A DNA stretch of 10,414 bases from Bdellovibrionales bacterium (GTDB lineage: Bacteria > Bdellovibrionota > UBA1018 > CAIMNF01). The translations under genes and the position numbers were made by a program. Position 1 is the first letter of the stretch. Each line of letters starts with the position of its first letter. The notes under the pieces are model-generated. The model was given only the letters and a program-made list of their open reading frames with translations. It did no database searches and was not told the origin of the DNA. The stretch spans positions 1-10,414 of the forward strand of contig CANGWP010000077.1 in NCBI GenBank assembly GCA_947457605.1, written 5' to 3'. Of the stretch, positions 1 to 7,174 are shown piece by piece.

Positions 1-3000
1 TACAGGTGGCTCCATAAAAGATTCGGGAAATATTCTTCAAGTTACCGCTTGAAACTCGGGCAACCCAGTCATCCACGCCGTCCAAATCCACATCTCCGAT
101 CGAAACCGCCTGATGGAACTTCAATTCCGACTCCTGTCCGACGAGTGTCGCAGGATTCGAGTTATAAATCCGGTCGATGGAATGCCATGGGGAAACCGAG
201 CTTTCGCTGACCCTTTTGGCTTGATGCCCTGTTCCATCCGAGAAGAAAACCATTGCAGAGCCATTGTCGGACACGAGCTTGCGGGTGTTTCCCGCATCAA
301 CGGCTCTTTGGTGTCCTGGTACACCTACAACGATGTCGGTGAACTCGGAATAATCGCTGCCTGTTCCGGCCTCCATCGGCCCACCCGCAACACCGCCCTC
401 GCCAAATCGCGCTCCGGCGACGACCTGACTGCGGTCAGGACTGTTCAGGCGATCGTAATCAAGGGTTGTTCCAGAGGATAGAAAACCGCGTGCATAACGA
501 TTGAGTAGATTCGAGGGGCTTCCCACAGCAATCGGAGCAGTGGAAGACACAGTATCCTGTGCAACCAAAAGAACCTGACCGAGATTCGGATACGTAACGC
601 TTCCCTGCACAAGACTTCGCGTCGGTGCTGAAATGGCAAGAAGGGTGGTTTTCGGTTTGTCATCCTGGTTCGCAATATTGCTTCCCCGAATGGCCGATAT
701 ATTGAAACCGAAGTTCCCGCCCGGAGAATTCTGACGGATCAACTGCACATCGCAGTCCTCATTTCCTCCGGTCACGGAGCAGGGGTTTTGCTCAATAGCG
801 AGGACATCGGGTGGGTTCGTGGAGTCTTTGGTCAGAGGCAGGACATTGTTGAGCAGGTAGTTGTTTCGCGCACTTCCCAACGCATCACGCGTTCCTGTCG
901 TCCCTGCCGGGGAATAAACGCCGAAATAGACGAAAACTGAGTTGGAGCCTTTTGCCGATACAGCCACCGATCCCGGAAATCCGAGTTTGATTCCGGAGTC
1001 TGTGCAATTCGCAAATCCCTGTGGCGCAGGGATCAAGGAGTTTCCATTGATCAGATTGCAGGATTGTGTCGAACCCAAGGGGCTGTAGCGAAGCGCATTC
1101 GGAATCCCGGCGATGGCCCATCCGAAGCCCCGCGGGGTGCCCACCGGAGAGGAAGACATGAGGGATTCAGGCAAGTTTGGTTGAACGCGGTATTTGTTCG
1201 GTGGATCCATAAAATGGTTGCAATCCCACTGCAGTCCGAGCGCGGAATCCATGGTGAAGCCGGCACCGCTCGAGGTGTCGGTTTTTGGGATGCAGCCGAA
1301 AACCCGGCCCGTTCCGGTGGCTGTAGGATGCTCAGGGTTTCCAACAAGGAGCACATCACGAAAACGTTTCGTAATCGAATCGTAATAACCGTTGCGGAAC
1401 GCGGCAAGTGACATTCCGAACTCCGGAGAGTTTGCCCATCCGTCACTTTGTTTGGGCGCGAATTCTGATTTCACAAAACCTATTTCAGAGACCGCGGTGT
1501 TCGCGGGGATATACGGCAGGCAGCGTGCACAGGAAAGGCTGAATGGATTCACTTTTTCCGAGTCGTTTGATGAATTGGTATAGGATTTTGGAAGATTGAG
1601 TCCGCTATCCCCGCCACGAAGCATCCAGATTCCGGTGGAACCGGTTGAGCTGAGAGCCAGATCCTGATAGCCGTCTCCGTCGAAATCACCAACCGTCATG
1701 GCAGTGCCGAGCTTCAACAAGGTGTTTTGATTGATCTCGTAGCGATAGAGACTCGGTCCACCGCAAGATTGGTTGGTTGCCGAGCAGGGGGGCGCCGGAT
1801 TTGTGGTGTATGCGTTCGGGCCACCGTAGACGAGGCCTCCTGGAGCATTGGTGCCTGTCGCATTGTCCCGTCGCCCGTACAGGACAAAAACCAGACCTGC
1901 ACCCGATCCGATCACCAGATCGTCACAGGCAAATTTAGGGTTGAGTCCTGCCGATCCCTCTTGGGGCGGAATGCTTCTGGCTTGATTGTCTCCGTTGAAG
2001 TTCCCAACCAGCAGGCTTGTGCCCAATTGAAGGTCGCGAGTCGAGGTCGTGATCTGGGAAGTATCAAATTTGATGTTTTGGACCCTTGTCGGATTCACAT
2101 TCAGATCAGGAGCCTGAGAAACGTCGTAATACACGACTACTTGGCCGATTTTTGCAGGCCGCGGAGGATTCGATCCTGGAAGAATTTCAACCACGTCCGG
2201 TGCTCCGACTGCAAGATCGGCTTTCCCGTCACAATTGAAATCGCCCATCGCCACACTTTGACCGATCCGGAGTGAGCCGGCCCCTGCTTGCTGATGTTCG
2301 GGACTGAGGGAAAGCTCCTCATTGGTGGAGGAGAAACCGCGAACGTGAATCCATGCATCCGACTCCCTGTCAGGAGTTGTGGAAATCCCGACTACAAGGT
2401 CTTTTCTGGCTTGCGCCGGAGATCGATTCGTCGGGGCGGGAAACTCCTCAAGAAGGGCAAAAAATTTGTATCTTCCCGATGGAACGGGGTTCACCGGTCT
2501 GATTTTTCCGGATCCGATGCTTGATCCGAACTCGATTCCGGTTCCCAAGGACTCATCCACCCGATACACCGTGACCTTGGCCGAGCTTACACCGGCTTTG
2601 ATCTGGTTATCTCCGTCATCATCCAGCGAGAGGGCATCATCCCCGTAAGCCTGGGCGACGAAGACCGGTTCATTGCCGGGATGTGCCTTCAGTGAATATA
2701 CTCTTGAGTTCTCGACCACCAGGCCGAATTGCTGGCTTGCCGAGGTTCTCTGACATTTTTGCGCAGAGGCCACCACGCTTCCCGCGAATGAATTGTTCGT
2801 TCCACGGATCAATTCGTCCGTTGGTCGCGTCCACCTGGTCTCGTTCGGGGCATCCATGGAGTTGTCGGTGTAGTGGGCCGTGACAAAAACACAATAGTCA
2901 CGACCTTGAAGCAGATTTGGAATGGTCACTTCCCCGATCCCTGTGACCGTTCCGCCATTGGGTGTGGAGGGCAGTCGCAACTCGGGATACTGAGGGTAGT

Positions 3001-3514
3001 CCCCTTTTGCGGTTCGTTCCGAATAGTAGATCTTGTAAGTGACCTTCGGATAGGCTTGCCAGGTGAGTCGCAGGCTCGCAAGAGTTGAGCTGCTGGGAGG
3101 CGGGATGGCAACAAGAGTGGTCGAGGGGTCCAGAAACTTGAATCGCGGCAAAAGGGAAACGGTCGCATAGGCCGAGCGATCTCCTTCCTCCTTTTTGGTG
3201 AGAGGATTGATCACGGTGACTGAAAAAGTATAGGGTGCCCGCAACCCAAAGTCGGCAGGTCTGATGGGGATCGATGAAATGCCCTGGATAGGGCTTGCGT
3301 TGATCGGGTTGTTTGATGCGGGTGTATAAATATTGTAGCCCAACGCTCCAGGAAAGGGTTCCCACGAGATCATGATTTCATCCGGTGAAACCGCTTGCAG
3401 AGTTTTTACGCCCTTGAAGCTGGTGGGAATTCGTCCTCCTTGGTAGCCAGTGCCACTGCAGGAAACAAGTAGGCTGAACAGGAACAAGCGGATCGCAGTC
3501 CCCAAAAGCAGCAT
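1..3514 (-). CDS. Large FG-GAP/integrin-like repeat lipoprotein, C-terminus beyond the left edge
   Basis: Reading the minus strand from ATG at 3514 gives an open frame of 1171 codons with no stop before the window ends. The N-terminus is a lipoprotein signal: a hydrophobic stretch ends in lipobox L16-V17-S18-C19. Residues about 33-125 and 125-225 look like fibronectin-III-type beta sandwiches (W51, a GYNIY strand; later LTWQAY and YKIYY). Calcium-loop motifs of FG-GAP/VCBS type follow: DDDGDNQ (298-304), GDFNCDGKADLAVGAP (from 424), GNFNGDN (504), GDFDGDGYQDLAL (609), FGWAIAG (797) and GDVDLDGVDDW (1140). Such repeats fold as beta-propeller blades and occur in secreted or surface proteins; adhesion or ligand binding is inference. 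An in-frame TTG at 3529 has AAAGGG six bases upstream and adds Arg to the signal n-region, so it may be the true start. The gene is probably monocistronic from a divergent promoter. Ligand and role are unknown. Confidence 0.9.
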   Translation of the reverse strand, partial: MLLLGTAIRLFLFSLLVSCSGTGYQGGRIPTSFKGVKTLQAVSPDEIMISWEPFPGALGYNIYTPASNNPINASPIQGISSIPIRPADFGLRAPYTFSVTVINPLTKKEEGDRSAYATVSLLPRFKFLDPSTTLVAIPPPSSSTLASLRLTWQAYPKVTYKIYYSERTAKGDYPQYPELRLPSTPNGGTVTGIGEVTIPNLLQGRDYCVFVTAHYTDNSMDAPNETRWTRPTDELIRGTNNSFAGSVVASAQKCQRTSASQQFGLVVENSRVYSLKAHPGNEPVFVAQAYGDDALSLDDDGDNQIKAGVSSAKVTVYRVDESLGTGIEFGSSIGSGKIRPVNPVPSGRYKFFALLEEFPAPTNRSPAQARKDLVVGISTTPDRESDAWIHVRGFSSTNEELSLSPEHQQAGAGSLRIGQSVAMGDFNCDGKADLAVGAPDVVEILPGSNPPRPAKIGQVVVYYDVSQAPDLNVNPTRVQNIKFDTSQITTSTRDLQLGTSLLVGNFNGDNQARSIPPQEGSAGLNPKFACDDLVIGSGAGLVFVLYGRRDNATGTNAPGGLVYGGPNAYTTNPAPPCSATNQSCGGPSLYRYEINQNTLLKLGTAMTVGDFDGDGYQDLALSSTGSTGIWMLRGGDSGLNLPKSYTNSSNDSEKVNPFSLSCARCLPYIPANTAVSEIGFVKSEFAPKQSDGWANSPEFGMSLAAFRNGYYDSITKRFRDVLLVGNPEHPTATGTGRVFGCIPKTDTSSGAGFTMDSALGLQWDCNHFMDPPNKYRVQPNLPESLMSSSPVGTPRGFGWAIAGIPNALRYSPLGSTQSCNLINGNSLIPAPQGFANCTDSGIKLGFPGSVAVSAKGSNSVFVYFGVYSPAGTTGTRDALGSARNNYLLNNVLPLTKDSTNPPDVLAIEQNPCSVTGGNEDCDVQLIRQNSPGGNFGFNISAIRGSNIANQDDKPKTTLLAISAPTRSLVQGSVTYPNLGQVLLVAQDTVSSTAPIAVGSPSNLLNRYARGFLSSGTTLDYDRLNSPDRSQVVAGARFGEGGVAGGPMEAGTGSDYSEFTDIVVGVPGHQRAVDAGNTRKLVSDNGSAMVFFSDGTGHQAKRVSESSVSPWHSIDRIYNSNPATLVGQESELKFHQAVSIGDVDLDGVDDWVARVSSGNLKNISRIFYGATC

Positions 3515-3586
3515 TCTCGAAATTCCCAAACCATGCCCTTTGCTCAAACCTTCCCCCCAAAGCCCCAAAAACCAAGGCCATCTTCA

Positions 3587-3615
3587 ATGGTAAGCACCGT
3601 AACGCTTGGCGTCAA
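3587..3615 (-). promoter_or_regulatory. Candidate sigma70-type promoter of the FG-GAP lipoprotein gene
   Basis: On the minus strand TTGACG (3615-3610) and TACCAT (3592-3587) are separated by 17 bases, close to the TTGACA-17-TATAAT consensus. Transcription would begin near 3580, leaving a leader of about 50-65 bases before the lipoprotein start at 3529 or 3514. The call rests on pattern match and position only. Confidence 0.45.
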
Positions 3616-3675
3616 TGTGTCAGCTTGGACTTTCATTCCCTCTTTCTTCTCGGGATTCCAGCGAAACGACTTAAG

Positions 3676-3758
3676 AGGGGGAAGAAAATTAAAAAATATT
3701 GAATTAAATCAGATGATTATTATGTGCGAGCGGGTTCTCATCCATATATATATAGAGA
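3676..3758 (+). promoter_or_regulatory. AT-rich upstream region of the beta-barrel/VWA/birA operon, possible leaderless start
   Basis: In a roughly half-GC sequence this stretch is strongly AT-rich. It contains TTGAAT (3699-3704), TATTAT (3718-3723) and an alternating TA run (about 3744-3754). No pair has a good -35/-10 spacing: TTGAAT to TATTAT is only 13 bases. No Shine-Dalgarno sequence lies 5-10 bases before ATG 3759, where the TA run sits. If the TA run is the -10 element, transcription would start at or next to the ATG, giving a leaderless mRNA. The exact promoter is unresolved. The rest of the intergenic region (3530-3675) holds only the opposite-strand promoter. Confidence 0.35.
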
Positions 3759-5027
3759 ATGAGGTCTGCGGCATTTCTTGGGGTGCTCCTCGGCCTGTGC
3801 CCGGCATGGGCTGATTCCACAGAACTTGGCACCCCGAATCCGAAAAGCGCATTTTTGATCCCTAAGCTTGAGGAACTCACCCGACGGTCAATGAAGGTGG
3901 TCGAGGAGAAAGACGGCGTGGTTTCAGTACGCCTTCCCGACCAAACCTCCTTTGTCGAGGGAACCCAAATACTTTTTTTTCGAAAAAAAGGAATCCGGGT
4001 CGAGGTGATTGCGACGGGAAAGGTCCTGACCGAGGAGCGAGAGTCCAAAACAGGCGGGTTGCTCCTCAGGGTGGAACTCGAAAGGGATACTGTAACCAAA
4101 TATCCTGCAGTAGGTGATTTTGCGACACTCCTCGCTGATCCTGCTGGCGGTGCCGAGGCCGACAAGAGGGATCGATCGGACTTTCTCGTTCCTGACGATG
4201 CCCTCGCAAGAATCTCAAACGAGAGACCCGGTCACTTTGAATTGGGTTTCGGACTTCTTTATGGAACCCTGACGTCGACCACCACCACACCAGCCAATAA
4301 CGCGAAAATCTCCAGTAGCTATCGATTCGGGGTGATTCACGCAGCATACTTTTCAGACTACATTCCCTGGGGCATTGAGTTTGACTCCCATTCCGGAACC
4401 TTTCCAACCAGCACTTTCTACCAAACTACGGTGGCATCCAGTGAGCGGATCACTGTTTTCGGCCTGCATTACCGCCTACCGCCTTTTTTCAACCGCAAGC
4501 TTGAGCTCTCCCCCAAGGTTACCCTTCTCTCTGATCGCTTTGCCACCGGAAACACCGATGAAAATCTATTGACGACCAACACCTCGGGTCTGGGTCTTGG
4601 AATGAGGCTGTCGATGAATCTTCTTCGGAACGACTGGAGCCCGCTCAAGGGAGAATTCCCGGTGAAACTTCAGGGGTTCGGAGTCGAAGGGGTCTACTAT
4701 CCTGCACTCAGCGCAAAAGACGATGGGGTTTCACGAGGAACGGACTCCTCCGGTTCCAGTGGGTATAGCATGCGCCTCTCCGCAACCGCACTGGCGTGGT
4801 TTGACTTCATCCCGTTCTTGAAAAGATGGTTTGTGCAGGGTTCCTACGGTTTTCGCTCGTACAGTCTCAAGTTTTCGGGACCCACGACACCGGAGGCCGT
4901 CCCGAGTCCTGTCCTGATTCCGCAGGGGGGCTCGGCAACCGAGAGGGAGTCCGATTTCCGCATCTTCTTCGGGGTGCGCTTCAACGATCCGGTGAAGTAC
5001 ATCATCAAGGACAAGGGCAAAAAATGA
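3759..5027 (+). CDS. Exported protein with putative C-terminal outer-membrane beta-barrel
   Basis: A 422-residue protein. The start is fixed by an in-frame TAG six bases upstream and by a good signal peptide right after it: M1-R2, hydrophobic core 4-14, cleavage likely after A16-W17-A18. Residues about 20-140 are beta-rich and polar with no recognised family; the segment around 75-130 has a small-barrel feel (GTQILFFRKK, then VGDFATLL). From about 155 to the end it alternates aromatic and hydrophobic residues with polar turns rich in Ser/Thr/Gly/Asn (for example FELGFGLLYG, GVIHAAYFSDYIPWGIEF, FVQGSYGFRSYSLKF, DFRIFFGVRF), as in transmembrane beta-strands of outer-membrane proteins. It ends in a basic IIKDKGKK tail rather than the usual terminal aromatic, which counts slightly against a standard barrel. 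The stop overlaps the next ATG (ATGA), so it is translationally coupled to the VWA gene and probably works with it in the envelope. No specific function can be given. Confidence 0.9.
   Translation: MRSAAFLGVLLGLCPAWADSTELGTPNPKSAFLIPKLEELTRRSMKVVEEKDGVVSVRLPDQTSFVEGTQILFFRKKGIRVEVIATGKVLTEERESKTGGLLLRVELERDTVTKYPAVGDFATLLADPAGGAEADKRDRSDFLVPDDALARISNERPGHFELGFGLLYGTLTSTTTTPANNAKISSSYRFGVIHAAYFSDYIPWGIEFDSHSGTFPTSTFYQTTVASSERITVFGLHYRLPPFFNRKLELSPKVTLLSDRFATGNTDENLLTTNTSGLGLGMRLSMNLLRNDWSPLKGEFPVKLQGFGVEGVYYPALSAKDDGVSRGTDSSGSSGYSMRLSATALAWFDFIPFLKRWFVQGSYGFRSYSLKFSGPTTPEAVPSPVLIPQGGSATERESDFRIFFGVRFNDPVKYIIKDKGKK
3973..3989 (+). repeat. Palindromic homopolymer tract T8-CG-A7 inside the beta-barrel gene
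   Basis: Eight T, then CG, then seven A lie inside the coding sequence around residues 72-77 (Leu-Phe-Phe-Arg-Lys-Lys). The inner 16 bases TTTTTTTCGAAAAAAA are a perfect palindrome. Both homopolymer runs are prone to slipped-strand or transcriptional slippage, and one indel would destroy the frame of an envelope protein. In this copy the frame is intact. Confidence 0.8.
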
Positions 5028-6415
5028 GTTTGCTTCCGCTTCTTCTCATGTCCGGCATTCTTTCAAAGGCTTTGGGCGCGGATACTGCGACCGGAAGCCA
5101 GGCACCGAGATTCGAGATCCTCAGCATGAAGGAACTCGAGGGGGAGATCGAGTATGCCGAGGAAAGGCTCGATCAGGCCCTGAAGCCGAAAGTGGTGATC
5201 CTTCTCGACAGCTCGGGTTCAATGGGTCAGCTCCTTGATAAGCAAAAATCGAAGATGTACTATGCGAAAAAGCTGTTTGGCGAGTATCTCCGGTATCAAT
5301 GGCGTGAGAAGGCCGATGTGGGCCTCGTCGTCTATGGCGGCAGACGAAAGCAGGACTGTTCGGATACTTATCTTGCGTTCCCGGCGGGTGAGCGGAATCT
5401 CGGGAAAATCGAGACTACGATCAAGAGACTCTCGCCGATCGGAATGACGCCCATTGCAGACTCGCTCGAAATCGCCATCAACCAACTCAAGAATTATCCA
5501 GGCCCAAAAAGGATCATGATCTTCACCGATGGCGAGGAAACCTGCGGGGGTGACAGTTGCAAGACCCTCGAGAAGGCAATTCAGGAAAAAATCGTGGACC
5601 TCGAGATGTTTGTGACCGGAATCGGACTGGATGAGAAGTCAAAGGATCTGGACAAGCTTCGGTGTCTCGGAAAAACTTTCGGAGCAAAAACCCCTGAAAA
5701 ACTTTCGCAAGCGCTCTATGACATCAACAATTCAATCGGGATGTCCAAAGACGGAAGCCGCACCGGAAACAATCTGGTGGTTGAGAGTCCCGATCCGAAG
5801 GCTATTGTCCGTTTGTACGAGTTGAAAGACGGGAAGGGTGTGTATGTTCGCGACTTTATGGCCTCCTATGGCATCAAGGTTCCGCCTGGAAAGTACAGCG
5901 CCGAGGTGATGTTGGATCCCGTTTACACATTCAAGGCATTCACGATTCCCCCTAAGAAAAAGGTAACGCTCAAGGTTTCGGGCAAGGGCATGGTGCTTGT
6001 GAATTTCTACAAGGGATTGCTCGATGTGGAGGTCCTCAATCGGGATAAGAAAGTGGTGCAGACCTTCCCGAGTGACGAACCAGCGCTGGTGAAGTCCGGC
6101 ACCTATGACATTCGGATCGCAGGTGATCCCTTCTTTGAGCAGACCGAGCGGAAGTTCAAGATCGTTCCGGGTGGCAAGCATGAGATCAACATTGAAGGGG
6201 TCGGCATCGTCCAATTCAGCCATCCCTCAAATGTGGGGATCCATGTTTATAGTGCCAACGACAAGGAGGTCGGTGCGTATCTCACCAATTTTCCCTTTGT
6301 GCTTCGGACCGGAAGCTACCGGTTTTTCCTGAGCGACGAGTGCGACCTTCCCGGAATTACGGTTCGGAATGAGAAGCAGATCCAGGTCCTTCAGTGCCTG
6401 AAGAAAAAGAAATGA
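5024..6415 (+). CDS. Exported VWA-domain protein with three C-terminal beta repeats
   Basis: A 463-residue protein. The same frame is open back to 4826, but ATG 5024 is chosen because it overlaps the previous stop as ATGA, has GGG six bases upstream, and begins a signal-like segment with likely cleavage after A16-L17-G18-A19. The VWA domain covers about 55-235 with a complete metal-ion-dependent adhesion site: D62-S63-S64-G65-S66, T142 in GMTPIAD, and D169 in IMIFTDGEE. VWA domains of this kind bind ligands through a divalent metal, often in adhesion or complex assembly. Cysteines at 112, 174 and 179 could form disulphides after export. After about 248 the protein consists of three related segments of roughly 70 residues (about 249-318, 319-390, 391-463), each with a central Gly-Thr/Lys/Ser-Tyr strand (PPGKYSAEV, KSGTYDIRI, RTGSYRFFL) as in small prealbumin-like or PEGA-like beta sandwiches. 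The coupled beta-barrel gene upstream is its likely partner. Confidence 0.93.
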   Translation: MSLLPLLLMSGILSKALGADTATGSQAPRFEILSMKELEGEIEYAEERLDQALKPKVVILLDSSGSMGQLLDKQKSKMYYAKKLFGEYLRYQWREKADVGLVVYGGRRKQDCSDTYLAFPAGERNLGKIETTIKRLSPIGMTPIADSLEIAINQLKNYPGPKRIMIFTDGEETCGGDSCKTLEKAIQEKIVDLEMFVTGIGLDEKSKDLDKLRCLGKTFGAKTPEKLSQALYDINNSIGMSKDGSRTGNNLVVESPDPKAIVRLYELKDGKGVYVRDFMASYGIKVPPGKYSAEVMLDPVYTFKAFTIPPKKKVTLKVSGKGMVLVNFYKGLLDVEVLNRDKKVVQTFPSDEPALVKSGTYDIRIAGDPFFEQTERKFKIVPGGKHEINIEGVGIVQFSHPSNVGIHVYSANDKEVGAYLTNFPFVLRTGSYRFFLSDECDLPGITVRNEKQIQVLQCLKKKK

Positions 6416-6421
6416 AAGCCG

Positions 6422-7174
6422 ATGATCCACGTTCATGAAAAAGTCGAAAGCACGCAGGATGTGATGAAGAATCTGATTGGAAGGGGCGGAGTGAGTCACC
6501 TTGATGCCGTGATCGCCGGAATCCAGACCGGTGGACGGGGACGTATGGATCGGCAGTGGCTTTCTCCCCCGGGGAACTTATCGGCTTCTATTTTCCTTCG
6601 GGACTTCAGAATGCCTCTCACTTGGGTGCCGCTTTGGGTGGGGCATGCCCTCCGTGAGGCGATTCAATCATTCATTCCGACTGAAAGCCGGTCGGCCACC
6701 GGATCTCTGAAACTCAAGTGGCCGAATGATCTGGTGCTCTCCACCGGAGAAAAACTCGGCGGTATCCTCTGTGAAAAGGTCGAGGCGGGTGTCATTGCAG
6801 GGGTCGGTTTGAATGTCGATTCCTCGCCCGTGCTTTCGGACCGGAAAAGCGCATCCTTGAAAACCTTCTTGCTGGGTCATGGAATGAATCGGCCGATCCG
6901 GGCCCTGGAGGTGCTCGAGAGTATTCTCCTGAAACTGAATCAGGAGCCGGACACCGAGGCACTTCGCGAGTCTTTTAAACTGTCCTCCCTTTTTATGGCC
7001 GGTGATCGCATTCAATGGAGGGATCTTCGGTCGGGAACGGTGAATGCGGGGCGAATGATCGGAATTGGAGTTCACGGGGAGTTGCGAGTCAATAACGAGG
7101 ACGGGAGCATGCAGTCCCTTTTCAGCGAGGAAATCGAGGGCGTGCGGCAGGACCCCGGCTCAGACCAGGAGTGA
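6422..7174 (+). CDS. birA: Biotin-[acetyl-CoA-carboxylase] ligase, short form without DNA-binding domain
   Basis: A 250-residue biotin protein ligase. The family forms biotinyl-5'-AMP from biotin and ATP in the cytoplasm and transfers biotin to the lysine of the acetyl-CoA carboxylase carrier protein and other biotin enzymes. Visible motifs: VESTQ (8-12), QTGGRGR (35-41, the biotin/adenylate loop), SPPGNLSAS (48-56), KWPNDL (99-104), KLGGIL (111-116, with the conserved catalytic-pocket Lys) and GVGLNV (127-132). A small C-terminal SH3-like domain probably occupies about 200-250. E. coli BirA is about 320 residues because it starts with a helix-turn-helix; this protein begins at the catalytic domain, so it should be a class I ligase that does not repress biotin genes. 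It starts 6 bases after the VWA stop with only a weak ribosome site, suggesting cotranscription or coupling. Its 3' end overlaps the convergent nadC by 15 bp. Confidence 0.96.
   Translation: MIHVHEKVESTQDVMKNLIGRGGVSHLDAVIAGIQTGGRGRMDRQWLSPPGNLSASIFLRDFRMPLTWVPLWVGHALREAIQSFIPTESRSATGSLKLKWPNDLVLSTGEKLGGILCEKVEAGVIAGVGLNVDSSPVLSDRKSASLKTFLLGHGMNRPIRALEVLESILLKLNQEPDTEALRESFKLSSLFMAGDRIQWRDLRSGTVNAGRMIGIGVHGELRVNNEDGSMQSLFSEEIEGVRQDPGSDQE

Noticed and set aside
113..3365. Many short ORFs on both strands between 113 and 3365, such as the plus-strand frames at 1727-2275 and 1064-1411
   Set aside because: They lie inside the continuous minus-strand FG-GAP lipoprotein frame, which has a signal peptide and recognisable repeats; the short products have no recognisable domains and shadow-like composition.
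4826..5023. The 66-residue upstream extension of the VWA frame starting at 4826
   Set aside because: It lies wholly within the beta-barrel gene in another frame. ATG 5024 has a ribosome site, an ATGA overlap and a signal-like N-terminus.
6422..7174. BirA as a biotin-operon repressor
   Set aside because: The protein begins at the catalytic domain with no helix-turn-helix, and no biotin genes or BirA-type operator are visible.
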